The position numbers were made by a program, and so were the translations under genes. 64,000 nt of DNA from Sipunculus nudus (taxonomy: Eukaryota; Annelida; Sipuncula; Golfingiida; Sipunculidae): the NCBI GenBank assembly GCA_026874595.1, contig CM049319.1, positions 56,554,917 through 56,618,916 of the forward strand, written 5' to 3'. This document shows positions 1 through 11,440 of this stretch, one piece after another (the first letter of the stretch is position 1; every line of letters starts with the position of its first letter). The notes under the pieces were generated by a model. The model was given only the letters and a program-made list of their open reading frames with translations, was not told the origin of the DNA and did no database searches.

Positions 1-1
1 A

Positions 2-1007
2 TCTGCAAAAACAAAGTTTTGCTGATACTATGTTTTTGACCAGGTGTTGCTACTGCTTCGTTTCTGGAATAGAACTGAGACCAAGACAGATATTTCCTTT
101 ATTTTACACCATTAACAGGTCACATGAACTGGTGCCAAAATATTTAGTGTTGACCTCTGGCCTTTCCTCTTTCCAGAGCTTCCATCTGTGTGTCTGATTT
201 GATACATTAACCTACATATCTTTGAACTCATTGGACCAATCAGGCTAAAAATTTTGCAAAAAATGTAGCCCTTGGATAGATTTAAAACATACACAAAATA
301 GTGGTGCCACCTGCAACCATTTTTGCAAAGCATCATCTGTTCAACTGCCTTGAGATAAAATCACTCATGTCTCTGCAGTTGTTGGACTTGTTCACCTAAA
401 TTTTTGCATGTGTATACATCCTGGATAGCTTTCTTGATTTTATGACCGGTGTGACCACATTCATTCATGTTCAGGGCTGCAGACAACCAGGCTTTTGTCT
501 TAGGACTGCTTAAATATATCCTCCTGAAATTTTGCATGTTTATACATCTTGGATAGCTTTCTTGATTATGTGGCAGGTGGCTCCACCTGCATTCATGTTT
601 ACACTGCAGACATCCATGCTAATATCTCAGGACTGGTGTGACATATCTCCCTGAAATTTTGCATTTGTATAGATCTCACATATCTTTATCATACACAAAA
701 TTGTTGGCGCCACCTGCAACATTTTTACACAGCATCAGTCTGTTTGTCTGCTGTGGGATAAAACCACTCATATACAAGCAGTTGTTTGTGATTTATCTGC
801 CTAATATTTTGCATATGAACATACATCTCGAATAGCTTTCTGGCTTTTGTTGCAGGTGGCGTCCTCTACATACACATTTGGGCTGAAGACGTTTATGCCT
901 ATATGCAACACGCCTCACTCTTGCCGCTCAATCCATGTCTCACTTCATCCGTCCCTCGCTGATTTCAGTTGATACACATGGTTGCTTGTCGACCAACTGT
1001 ATTAAAG
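2..1007 (+). mobile_element. Degenerate non-autonomous Helitron (copy H1)
   Basis: It begins TC just after an A at position 1, followed by a hairpin (GCAAAAACAAAGTTTTGC). The body aligns with the Helitrons at 8310 and 37495: the same 'gatactatgtttttgac' start, then alternating units with gGTGcCACCTGcaac and 'ggatagctttcttgat'. The 3' end keeps the hairpin around 978-996 and a decayed CTAG (AAAG at 1004-1007), followed by T. It has no coding capacity. It lies just upstream of, or in the first intron of, SRSF7-like copy 1. Confidence 0.65.
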
Positions 1008-1402
1008 TTTTATTAACTTATCCTAATGTTGTACTGCAGCTTTCATTTACTTAAGTGGTTGTCTGCTGGTGCTATGATTATCTTTCACTAGAGTCGTCTC
1101 TGGCAAAGTTTGTTGAAAAGTTTTTAAACTAAGTAATTAATTAGAATCCTTTGCCCCTATTCCTTTCACCATATGCAGGTTCACTGGCAGCTCTTTAGTG
1201 TAAAGGGTTACTGGTCATGTGGGAGAGGGTTGCAGGAAGGAGGCAGCTTTGATGCATTGGTTCCTGCTGCAGCTCTCTATCCATTTTAAAGCCATATGGA
1301 GACCTCAGAGCATGTTATGTGCATTTTTGCTGCACTGAATATATTTGGTATGCCAAGTATAGACCATAAGGAACTATGGTTTTCCCTCTTTTTTTTTTTA
1401 GG
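1008..1402 (+). other. Non-coding stretch before the first coding exon of copy 1
   Basis: Unique AT-rich sequence ending in a strong pyrimidine tract and acceptor. It is probably the end of the intron that separates an unseen 5' UTR exon from the RRM exon. I see no TATA box or CpG-rich promoter here. Confidence 0.4.
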
Positions 1403-1611
1403 ATGTCCAGATACAGGGAAAACCAGTTGGACTGCAAGATTTATGTGGGGGATCTGGCAAGAGATGTGTCAGAAAAAGAGCTGGAACGATCCTTCTCCTA
1501 TTATGGCCCATTGAAGAACGTCTGGGTGGCTCGCAACCCGCCTGGATTTGCATTCATAGAGTTTGAAGATCCTCGAGATGCAGATGATGCTGTCAGAGGC
1601 CTGGATGGGAC
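1403..1611 (+). CDS. SRSF7: SRSF7-like copy 1, coding exon 1 (RRM)
   Basis: The acceptor AG at 1400-1401 follows a long pyrimidine tract, and the exon starts at 1402 with ATG at 1403. It codes residues 1-69 plus two bases of codon 70. The donor is GTGAGT at 1612. It contains both RNP motifs of the RRM. Several stretches are identical at DNA level to the same exon of copy 2. Confidence 0.95.
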
Positions 1612-4600
1612 GTGAGTTAGTTTTCCATAATCCAGAGGATTTTTTCTCAGAAATCACCTGGTATGATGTTTAACAGTGAAGACAAATTTTGCAATTCCAT
1701 TATGTAGATTATTCATTTAAACCTGTAATATTTCTTAAACGTAGTGCTCTAGATATGAAAATGAAGCCTCATCATAAAAATGCGTGTTTATTTATTGGTG
1801 TTAATTGTAGTTCAGTGACTTGTATTACTATTTTGTTGATAAAATGCTGTGTTTGGTGTATTTTAATGGCTGCTAGTTGTATCATGAACCTGCTGCATTT
1901 ATTATAATATTCGGCCACAGGGTCTGGAGCTAAAAATTATAAATAGCTGGTAAAGCTGGCAAAATATACTGTCTTTCAACTGCATTTGGAGCATAATAGT
2001 TAAGAATCCTGTATCCCAAGCAAAATGTACTGTCTTTTGGTTGCCATTGGAGCATAAAAGTCAATCCTGTTCCCCCTATTGTTGGCAACTTGCATTGAAC
2101 AGAGATGTGAGATTACTTCCATTTTGACTACATATTTGGGACATAGTAAATGTACTGCCGACTGATGATTCAGTATTTTAGGACAGGACTGGCACAGTGA
2201 CCCATTCAGCCATGAAGTGTGGATTATTATTGTACCAGAGGTTTATAAGGTGTTTTAATCAGTTATGTGTTGCAAAAGCTTAACTAAAAGGAATAACATC
2301 CCATTTCTTTTTGTTATTGTTTTTCCGTAGACAGTGTAACGGTCAGGTGAGTGTTGAATTATTTCACACTCAAGCCTTAAAAATTTTCCAGGGTACATGC
2401 CCATGCTATTATCTTTCTAAGTTATATCAAAAGCTTTACACACAAGGAAGCAAAGGGATGCTCATGGGCGACATCACAAGAATGATCAAGTGAAGCAACT
2501 AAGTAACACTTACCTGGACAGTTGGTGAACAACCACCTCACATTAGACTGCTGCTTTCTTCTTCTCACATCTGTCTTGACCAAAAGTTGCATCGCTCAGT
2601 TCCCAAAAAGAATGGCCAGATTGAAACTAGACTGGTATCTGTTCCAGCTTTTACCTCTTAATTCTTCTTCTTAATTCCATAATCACTACTTCTTGAAGAT
2701 TTCTTTACTCTTTTTATGTTAGGAACATCGCAGGTTGCAGGGTCCGAGTAGAACACTCTACTGGTAAGGTCCGCCCTAAACCATGGATGCAAAGCTCCAG
2801 AGGCCCTCCAAGAGGGGGGAGCCGGCGTCCTTTCCACCCAGATGACCGTTGTTATGAATGCGGTGGTAGAGGCCATTACGCTTACGACTGTTCACGCGCA
2901 AAAGGAGGTCGAAGGAGAAGGTGAGGTCTTATGTCTTTGTATAAAAAAAATTTGTGGAAAATACTATTAAATAGGAGGGGTCATGGTATTTTGCAGCAGC
3001 GGGTTATCATGGGTCATAGACAGGTATTAGTTTTCAAAATATCAGGTGAGTATAGTATGGGTAATGTGTTGTACAAAATTGGAATGTCTACAGAGTGCCC
3101 GGTCTTTGTGAACAGTAGCAGTATAGAAGGTGATTTCCCACAAATATCAGCAGGCTAATGACTGAGCACAGAGATTATCGGAATGCAATAAGAACACGTC
3201 ACACGATCCTTTGTATATTTATAAGAGCCAGTGGTTATCTCTTGGTGTTTTCTCAACCAGTCGATTCAAACATCCTTGTTATTAAGAACAGGCAGTTAAG
3301 AATCCAAAGTGCCAGCCAAGGGGGTTTGAACAGTCTGCAGAGTAACTAAAGGGGAAAACTTTGCTAACACCAAGAGTGCCTTACACTTGTCTAAATATTT
3401 TGGGCTCTTGTGTCTGGCAGCAAATGCTGTCTGTGAAGGAAATGGTTAAGTGTACTTATTTAGTATATAAAGAGACACAGCAGGATGTGTAAAGGTAAAT
3501 TTGCAAATGGTTGGTCTATGTCTGCCTCATCTTTATTTACACTGTGTTTAAATTTATACATTCTCCCCAAATTTTTGTATTTTGTTTCCTTGGTAAAAAA
3601 AAGATTTAACATCTCTTTACATATAGGGAATCAGTAAGTGGTCATGGTAAATTATTTTTGTAAAAATAGCTTTGCTATTAATATTTATGTTTTTTTAAGA
3701 CTTTTGTTTGTGTTTATTATGGAAATTTTATTGCATTCAAGCTGCAATTGTATTCAAACTATGAGCATGTTCATCATTCTAATGACACATTTTTTGTCCC
3801 ATATACATCTGTGCAGTGAACCTGTGTCACATATCAGTATTGGGGCTATTGTGTGAAAATATTATTTGATAACCTATGCTATGCATTCTGATGACATATA
3901 AAGATTATAATATTCAGATTTCATGTATTTTAAGAGACTTCGAGGCAGATAAGTTATACCCTGATAAAGCACCTTGTTAAAGGAATAGCTAGTATGGTAG
4001 TAGAAAAAAAGGATGTAAATATTCGTATAAGCATGATGTGATCCAGAATTAACAAGTTGAATAGAATATACAAGTCTCATGGTCCTGAGAACTGCTGGTT
4101 CTGGTTTATTATGAATCTTTGATTGTGATCTTATATTCTGTAAGTATCAAGTATGGCCTTTGTTGCTTTTATAATTGATTGAAGTCTGTATTAAGTAAAA
4201 CAGATTTCAGTGGCATTTTTCTGCTTAATATTTAAACTAATATTGTTTTTACTAACTTAACTCTGGGTCATATCAGGAATGGCTAACGAATCATTGCATC
4301 CCAGGTAATAAGCTACCGTTAGTTGTATAATCAGGGTTAATTAAAGTTTATGCCATGCTTTGCAGACTAATGCATCCATCAAAAGGGTGATTAGTGACAA
4401 AGCACCTACGTATCAACGTGACCTCCTTCAGAGTCATCCGTCCTTCTCAGAACGGTTCCAACATCTCAGCCCGCTCAGCAACCATTACGATTCTCTACTG
4501 CCCCTCTCAACACTGGAGCAGCGTTTACTTAATAAGGAGCTTTCTGTTCAGCAGGACCCCAGCTTGTCAGAACAGCCTAAGTAACATAAAAAGAAGCCCT

Positions 4601-6428
4601 GGATTATCCGTTTCTTTTTGGCGGATCAATGCAGCGAGATTTATATTCTTCCTTTTGGAAGTGCATCTTTTTGCTTCAGCCTTTTAGGCCACAAAATGCA
4701 TACTTAGTGAACTTGGCATGGTCATGCTAATCTTGACATTTGGCATTGTGTAATGAAAAACACTCACTCTCAAGAAAGTTTTCATGGCCAGGTTTTGAAT
4801 ATTAGGTACTTTATAAAACCTGGAAAGTGTTGTATGTGCTACTACTCTGCCAGCCCATAACCTTATATGTCGGTTATCCACTGTGTTTTAATTTCTAAAA
4901 AGAAAAAAGATGAAATCAGTAAATTAAATGGCATGTTGGGGTCCTGTTAAGAGAAAAATTGATGCCACAAAAATTCTCAACACAATTCTGAAATTGAAAT
5001 AAAAATGGAGACTGCATCATCGCTCTGGTCATGCACACCATCCGTCCCGGCATCACGTGACATCGAGATCTCCTGCCACCCCAGCTAGCACCTCTCGATA
5101 TCTCTACTCATCTCATGTTAGGTCAGCTCCTACACATCTTGAATGCAGTAATGACATCTCAACATATATCTGCTGCTTGCGTAAGTGGGTTTAGAAATCA
5201 GTGGGGTGTTGGTTTTCAAAACTAACCTGCAGGGTGGTCCATGGGAGACTTACGGCAACGGTTGATGGGTGTTTAAAGATACAGCCGTTTTTCAGTGTGA
5301 GCTGTAAGGGATATATTGTGGGAACAAGTTTTACTGAAAAACTATTAAAGAGGGTCTGTAAACATATTGATACATTTGCAGAATGCTTCATTTGAATAAT
5401 GCAGCTGTAAAATTTTCTTTTTGGGTTACGGTGGGATAACAGTATTTGTAGGGTTTCAGAAAAAAATTCAAGTGTATTTATTCATATTTTCTAATATCAC
5501 AGATCCTCTTTTTTTTCCATTCAATAAAAAATATTTATATCAAAGGAAAAATTCAAGTTTCGGGTAAGGGGGAAAGCTGTAACTATGGGTTGGTTTTAAG
5601 TGTCTTAGTGTATTAGAGGTTTCAGAATTATATCTTCAGGAAAATCCATGTGCTCTTTAAATTCCTTTTCCAGGTGTGCAGTAGGTAATTTGTGGTTTCT
5701 TCACAATGGTATTGTTACTGACCTGAAATGTAAATGGTTAAAGTCTTGTGTAAGACTTATTTTGTTTGAATAAAGAAATTAACATAATTTTGAGGATGTA
5801 GATCTCTTGGACATGCTGGCTTCGGCATTCACCACTGATTAGTTGTTGCTTTTTATGAGACAGTCTTTTACATCAAATGATTATATCCTTGTAGCCGTTC
5901 AAGGTCAAGGTCACACGGGCGCAGTCGTCGCAGGAGCTACTCTCGCAGCCGTTCCAGGAGCCATAGCCGTGGACGATCCAGGAGCCCCTCCAGGTAAGAA
6001 TTCAAGTTGGACTGTCATTATAAGTGTTAAAACAGTGCTGTATTGGCATTATGAGTAGTATATATTTAGCAATTTATAGCATATGTAGTTGGTCTCATAA
6101 TTTTGTGTGAAGCACAACAGGAAAAAATTATGTATTTACCTTGAAGATTTAGAGATAAGACCAGAAACTTGCTGTACACCAAAACTAACCTATTGTCTGC
6201 ATTTGGATCCATGTTTTCTGACCTATGTTTTACAAAAGATTGTTAAATTGGTGTCAAATATTGGAGTAGACAATTTTCAAGATTTACTATACTAAAGAGA
6301 ACATCCTGTGAAGTTGAATAATTGGGACTGCTGTCTTACTAATACAATAAAACCGTCTTGTTTTCAGATCCAGATCGAGGTCCCGTGCGGGAAGTGACAG
6401 AGGCAGCCCTGCCAGAAACGGCGATTGA
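1403..6428 (+). CDS. SRSF7: SRSF7-like serine/arginine-rich splicing factor, copy 1 (four coding exons)
   Basis: Nuclear SR protein that binds exonic enhancers and takes part in constitutive and alternative splicing and mRNA export (family knowledge). Coding exons are 1403-1611, 2723-2920, 5895-5993 and 6368-6428; joined they give 188 residues. Visible parts: an RRM at residues 11-80 with RNP2 KIYVGDL (12-18) and RNP1 GFAFIEF (48-54); a CCHC zinc knuckle of spacing CX2CX4HX4C (C113, C116, H121, C126); and an RS-rich tail from residue 133. RRM plus knuckle plus RS is the SRSF7/9G8 layout; SRSF3 lacks the knuckle. All introns are GT-AG and all three are in the same phase (two bases before the junction). 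The start is the first Met of the RRM exon, one base after the acceptor, so a 5' UTR exon lies upstream. The protein is shorter than vertebrate SRSF7 (about 238) and lacks the two 42-nt RS exons of copy 2. The intron at 2921-5894 holds a likely poison exon. Confidence 0.93.
1945..2075. repeat. Imperfect direct duplication of about 65 bp in intron 1 of copy 1
   Basis: Two successive segments share 'gcaaaat.tactgtctttc/tgg', 'tgc(c)atttggagcataa.agt' and 'aatcctgt.tccc'. It is a short old local duplication with no further copies seen. Confidence 0.45.
2723..2920 (+). CDS. SRSF7: SRSF7-like copy 1, coding exon 2 (end of RRM, zinc knuckle)
   Basis: Acceptor AG at 2721-2722, donor GTGAGG at 2921. 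It reads from the last RRM strand ([16 protein letters not shown]) through a Gly/Arg/Pro linker to the knuckle [14 protein letters not shown] and the first arginines of the RS tail. It ends with two bases of a Ser codon. Confidence 0.94.
4366..4580 (+). other. Putative poison cassette exon of SRSF7-like copy 1
   Basis: The acceptor is TGCTTTGCAG ending at 4365. The first bases (ACTAATGCATC) and the bases before the acceptor are identical to a block in the same intron of copy 2 (acceptor at 19019). Spliced from exon 2, the frame runs eight codons and hits TGA at 4388-4390, so inclusion would end the protein just after the zinc knuckle and expose the mRNA to nonsense-mediated decay. The proposed donor is GTAACA at 4581 and is less certain than the acceptor. 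In vertebrates SRSF7 carries a poison cassette exon in the equivalent intron (established). The use of this exon is inferred. Confidence 0.6.
5895..5993 (+). CDS. SRSF7: SRSF7-like copy 1, coding exon 3 (RS domain)
   Basis: Acceptor AG at 5893-5894, donor GTAAGA at 5994. In the phase left by exon 2 it codes an uninterrupted run of Arg/Ser dipeptides with a few His, Gly, Tyr and Pro. The other frames give no sensible continuation. Confidence 0.92.
6368..6428 (+). CDS. SRSF7: SRSF7-like copy 1, last coding exon
   Basis: Acceptor TTTTCAG ends at 6367. The exon codes [20 protein letters not shown] and stops at TGA 6426-6428. The closing [12 protein letters not shown] motif matches the last exon of copy 2, which supports the assignment. 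Confidence 0.92.
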
Positions 6429-7180
6429 ACATACAGATTGAGGGACAAACAATTGATTGATACATACCAGAACCTGTCATGCAAGGCTGACCCAGTGAAC
6501 CCTCTACGCACATGGACGTGTCGGAAATTCAGGACTGTTTAGATCATCTGAATTCCAGTTGTATAATCTGAATGTTTACTTGCAGTGCAGGTGCATAAAA
6601 TGACAGGATTTTAGTTACATCTCAACACATTATAATATATGCATTTCTGGCCATTTGAATAATTTTGGCCATCGCAGGAACTCGAGTCTCTTGGATTTGA
6701 AAGATTTTAGCAAATGTCACATACTGTGGGCTCAAGTTTTCAGCCAAGGGGCAGTGTTGCTATTAAGCATAATGTCTAAAGCTTGAAATACATATTCTGC
6801 TTTTGTATTCACATAAAAAAGTTCAGTTAAGTATTTGATTTTATTGTCTAAAACGTATCATTCACAATTCTCCGTTAACTGTATACCCCTGTTAACACTG
6901 CTGCTATTCACAAGATCTGTCCATTCCTGTTGCATTAAAAATTGTTTTCATTTGTATCACAGCCATATTTCATCTTGTCTCATGATGAAAAAATTGTATA
7001 TCCTGCATTATTCAGCTTTTTTATTTCCATAAATGAACATATTCAGACAAATTTTTCATATGCTATATTCTAACATTACCAGTTCAATCTTTTGAGTATG
7101 TGTTTATTCTGCAAGTCCTTTTTTAGAGATGTGCGTTGTCTGTATGAAAAAATAAACTATCATTGTCACATTTATTTATC
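6429..7180 (+). other. Probable 3' UTR of SRSF7-like copy 1
   Basis: AT-rich non-coding sequence following the stop codon, without repeats. The nearest good polyadenylation signal is AATAAA at 7151-7156, giving a 3' UTR of about 750 nt. The end is inferred from the signal only. Confidence 0.5.
7151..7156 (+). terminator. Candidate polyadenylation signal for SRSF7-like copy 1
   Basis: An AATAAA hexamer in an A-rich context, about 720 nt after the stop, followed by T-rich sequence. Confidence 0.4.
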
Positions 7181-8309
7181 TGTCCTTTTACCTTACTGGT
7201 GTGTACATGATAATAATTCCTGTCAGTGAACAAGTGTATCTGACCGGCACAATCAAGATTTCTTAAGTACCGATAGTCTGATTTGAGAATACAGAAGGAA
7301 ACGATACCATGATATGAGATAACAGAAGGAATCAATACCATAATGTTTGTCTTCATGACATCGCACTCTTGCGCCTACCAGTAGACAACTTGTGGTCTCT
7401 CAACAATTCTATTTTACAAGCCCTTTTGATCCTTTGTCTAATGAACCCTATTAACACCAACCTCCACGCAGGGCCGAGATCTACTGGGGGCAAATATCCT
7501 TGATTTTCATAGATGAATCTGCTGAGAATGTATCTGCACACAATGATTCAAATAGATCGCCCCTTTTGTGTGTTGGTCCCATGCGGAGAATCGATATCCT
7601 GCAGTAGACACATTAAAAAGCACTAAATGTACATGATCTACTGAATTCTTACTTTGAATCTCTTTATTTAATATTTATTTAAACACGTTTGCAAACATAC
7701 TGGGTTGACCTGGCTCAAGGCTGAGGATTGTCCTGTGGCGCTGTCCCAAGTCCGGCCCTCGCGTCGAGCTTGCATCGTCAACTTCTGACTCGTATTTGCC
7801 TAGATTCATTCCCTTGCGTTACGTCGAAGACTAGTTTTCTACCTGAAACCAGGAAGGATCTTGCGGCTGAACTACCAGATACCTTGCTTCTCAGTGCTTT
7901 ATCATCAGTTTCTTGAATAATGATCATGCCCGCATGTGATAATGCCATATTCACCATTGCAAGTTGTGTTTAATATTCAGTTGATTTATTCAACTACTAG
8001 TTGCCTATATTTACACAAATCCTTGCAGAATTGCAAAGTCTATGTGCAGAACAAATAAGAATAATTCCGGTGCTAAACATTACTGACTATAGGGTATTAC
8101 TGATATACACGAACTGATACGAAGTAAAAAAACAGTCCTCTAGTAGGTGCAAAAGGTCCCGAGGGTTCTTGCGAGGTTTAACAAAGTGTTCCTTTAGATT
8201 TTGCAGAAATAAGGCCTTAAAAAGTCTTACTCTTCATACGTTTTAGAGGATAGGCCTTACAAAAGTCTTACTTTTTGTTTCACAGTAACTGGCTGAATTT
8301 ATATTTGTA
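7181..8309. other. Intergenic sequence downstream of copy 1
   Basis: No gene or repeat recognised. The stretch at 7700-7915 is richer in G+C and open for 62 codons on the + strand, without recognisable protein features. Confidence 0.4.
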
Positions 8310-9204
8310 GCCACCAAAAACGATGTTTTGCGGATACTATGTTTTTGACTGGGTTCTGCCGCCGCCGTGTTCGTTTCCGGAGAACTCTAAGACAACTGGA
8401 CGGAATTTTCCTGAACTTACACTTATTATCTGGACACGTGAACTGGTGCCTATCCAATTGGCCTTGACCTCTGACCTTTCCTCTCTGCCCAGTGACAGTT
8501 TGTGTGTCTGTTTCCACACATAAACCCACATATCTTGGGAACCGTTTGACCGATCAGGAAAATTTTTTTTGTACAAATGTAGCCCTTGGATAGCTTTATA
8601 ACATACACAAAAAAAGGTGGCGCCACCTGCAACCATGTTTGCACAGTGTCCATCTGTTCATCTGCCTTGGGTTCAAATCACTCCTATCTCTGCAATGGTT
8701 TTGACTAATTAACCTGTAATTCAGCATGCGTATACATCCCGCATAGCTTTCTTGATTTAATGACAGGTGGCGCCACCTACATTCACGTTCACGCTGTAGA
8801 CATCCATGCTTATATCTCCGGACTCTTTGACCAATCAGGAAAACAATTTTACACAAATGTAGCCCTTGGATAGCTTTATAACATACACAAAAATGGTGGC
8901 ACCACCTGCAGCCATTTTTGCACAGCGTCTATCTGTTTGTCTGCTGTGGGATAAAATCACTCATATCTCTGCAGTGGTTTGACTTTTCCACCTGAAATTT
9001 TGCATGTGTATACATCTTGGATAGTTTCTCGTTCAGATAACAGGTGGCGCCACTAACAATCATGTTAACGTAGCAGAGATCCATTCTAATATGTAACACC
9101 TGTAACTCTATTTCCCCTTGCCACTCAATCCATGCATCACTTCACCCGTCCTACTCTGATTTTGGCGGATACACGTAGTCGCTTGTCGACTACCCGTATT
9201 CTAG
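8310..9204 (+). mobile_element. Non-autonomous Helitron (copy H2)
   Basis: The 5' region has the hairpin CCAAAAACGATGTTTTGCGG. The 3' end has TTTTGGCGGATAC (the subterminal inverted repeat of the 5' end), a hairpin GTCG-CTTGT-CGAC with flanking bases, and CCGTATTCTAG followed by T. This is the canonical Helitron terminus. The interior alternates two units, each centred on GGTGGCGCCACC or a one-base variant (8616, 8766, 8895, 9043). The 5' TC is mutated. No transposase frame. Confidence 0.75.
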
Positions 9205-10334
9205 TTCAGTTTTTAATCATGAAGGAGGCAAACAAATGGATACCATACACCTGAAAGTAACTACTTATTTATCTGCATGTCAGACATCATCTGCATATTA
9301 ATTATTTAGAATACCGTGGGTCTCATGACCATGGGGGGCTACTGCGGAGTTTTTTCAATGCGGAAAAAAGAATAAATTCGAATCAGAAGATACGCGTTCA
9401 CAAGTTTCGGCGGTGTGAAAGGGGACCCAAAAGTTGCGCGCCAGTTCATTACCAATTATTATGGTATTTTCTTCTGCTGTACACTTTGCCTAAATCATGT
9501 AACCTCTGCAGATTCTGCATGTCGGTGGATGCGCATTAACTTTGTTGGGAGCTGAAAGTAACAACGCGCTCTGTGTTCGTCGACAATGCAAATAAAGTAG
9601 AAGGAATTCCTGGAAAAAGAGTTTGGTCCTAAAATATCACTCGTCTTTTTTTCAGTTTCATGTTTGCTTTACGGGTTCATGTATGTCATGTGTGGATATG
9701 ACAACACTTAAAAAAATTAATGATTTTGCTTGACTCATTCACTTAAGGATAGCAGGACTCGTACCATTAAAAGGTGCTTGAAACGTGCATGATAGGTATA
9801 TTTAGACACGTGCTTGAACTGGAAGTTGAAATAAATATTTTTGTGTGAGTTGGTGTACAGTTGCTGTATACCCGAACACGGCATGAACTGACGTTTGTTT
9901 TCTGTAGCTCTGCATGATTTAGGCTCATCTTGCATACGTCGAAATACATGTGAATTGGATTTGTTTCAGAAACGATATCACGTGATTTGACAAGAGTTTT
10001 GTCCCTACAGAAGTTAAAAAGTTTTTGAATATTTACGTTGAATGTCCTATGAAATATTACGTGGACAAATTTACCTCCTTTATGGCCAAGGACATATTTT
10101 CGGGCACATAAAACCATTGTATAATTCGTAGTTAATTTGATTAACGGATGACTGTTAAAATCAGTTACAATAAATCATATCTTGTATAATTTACGGCATT
10201 GTAGGCCTATAAAATGCAAATGAACTTTTTAAAATTCGTATTGTGCCCGCGTTTGCAACGAGGAACGAGCATAGGCAAAGCGTTGTCAGCAATGATGGGC
10301 CTAAAGGCTGTATCACCAAATACTGCATATATCA
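9205..10334. other. Intergenic sequence
   Basis: No repeat recognised. A 116-codon open frame lies on the - strand at 9767-10117, but it has no known motif and no splice support, so I do not call a gene. Confidence 0.35.
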
Positions 10335-10337
10335 TAA

Positions 10338-10675
10338 GGCCAAAATAAAAAAAAGGTATGGTTCTCAGGCACTTTTTTTCAGAAATCAATGCGGGCGGGC
10401 GCTTTTTTTATTTTAAATTTTTTGGTATGTTTCGATAAAAATGTCAAATGATAAGGGAAAAGCATGAAAATAACAGTTTTATTTTGCTAAATAAGTAAAG
10501 GCACTACAAAACAAAGGAAATTCTATGGTTTTATCTTCTTGAAAGACATTTCGGAGCGACAGCAGCTCAAAATTGGAAAGTTTTTATTGAAAATCAAAAT
10601 AAAAAGTTTTGATGCGGGGGTTTAAAATTGATGCGGGCGGTGCCTGAGAACCATACCTTTAATTTTTTTTTGGCC
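10338..10675. mobile_element. Harbinger-like MITE (long copy)
   Basis: The 338-bp element starts GGCCAAAATAAAA and ends TTTTTTTTTGGCC. Inside the ends are inverted arms GGTATGGTTCTCAGGCAC and GTGCCTGAGAACCATACC. It is flanked by TAA on both sides (10335-10337 and 10676-10678), a 3-bp TWA target duplication typical of PIF/Harbinger. A shorter relative sits at 51075. Non-coding. Confidence 0.72.
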
Positions 10676-10829
10676 TAACTTGGTATTTCTAAAATATGTA
10701 AGACCATGAAGAAATCTATTTTGTTGATCTTAAATTAATTTTTATTATATTGCTCTTGCATTTCTGAACTTATTATGCCCATTTTTACGGTCTGCACGAT
10801 GCAAACGATGTCAATGTAATCCAATTGCA

Positions 10830-11440
10830 TTTTTAGCTCAGCTGATTTTCAGTCATACCGTGTTATAGCGATGGGTCTTTTTCCGTCGTCCTTCCGTCTG
10901 TCCGTCCGGCCGTTCATCCGTTAACAGGGCAAAAATCTTAATCTGAAGGGCTAGGATCATGAACCCTATGCAGTCTTAGAGGTTCTAAAAAGATCTCCGT
11001 GTTAACCTATAAATAAGGTCACTGCGACCTATGTTCTCCGAATTACGGGGTGCGTTTGTTTGTAAGCAAAAGTTCCAATAAAATCGGACCTGTCTTCTCC
11101 AAATCGAAAACGTTGCTTCTGTTGGCCCCGGTATCAATCCATCTAGAAAGAGCTAGGGTCAAAAGGACCAGCATGCATCGGTCATATGAAAAGTGCGTCT
11201 TTTATTTGTAAGGAGGAAACGTCCCTTTCCAAAATGTTCACAATTCCATGCACTCTTGCAATTCACAAGTTCGTCATTGTAATATTTGCGCTACGTATGG
11301 GTAGCATTTTGCTTTGCCATTTGTAAAGGTACCTGATCACCGGCTAGAGCAAAAATTATTAATAAAATAATTCATAAAAGATATGTAAGTTCTTATGTAT
11401 ATACACTTTTAAAATCTTTTATTAAAATGTTTTCGCAAGA
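10830..11440 (+). mobile_element. HINE element fragment, 5' part
   Basis: It begins TTTTTAGCTCAGCTGATTTTCAGTCAT, followed by a GTCY-type tract (10882-10922). No 3' terminus is seen before the next element starts at 11441, so it is truncated or was interrupted by that insertion. Confidence 0.6.

Noticed and set aside
7728-7916. 62-codon frame in a G+C-richer patch after copy 1
   Set aside because: No homology recognised, no splice or polyadenylation signals that fit, too short to support.
9767-10117. 116-codon frame on the - strand
   Set aside because: Composition is plausible, but there is no recognised domain, no splice partner and no promoter or polyadenylation context. A frame of this length is expected by chance somewhere in 64 kb of AT-rich DNA.
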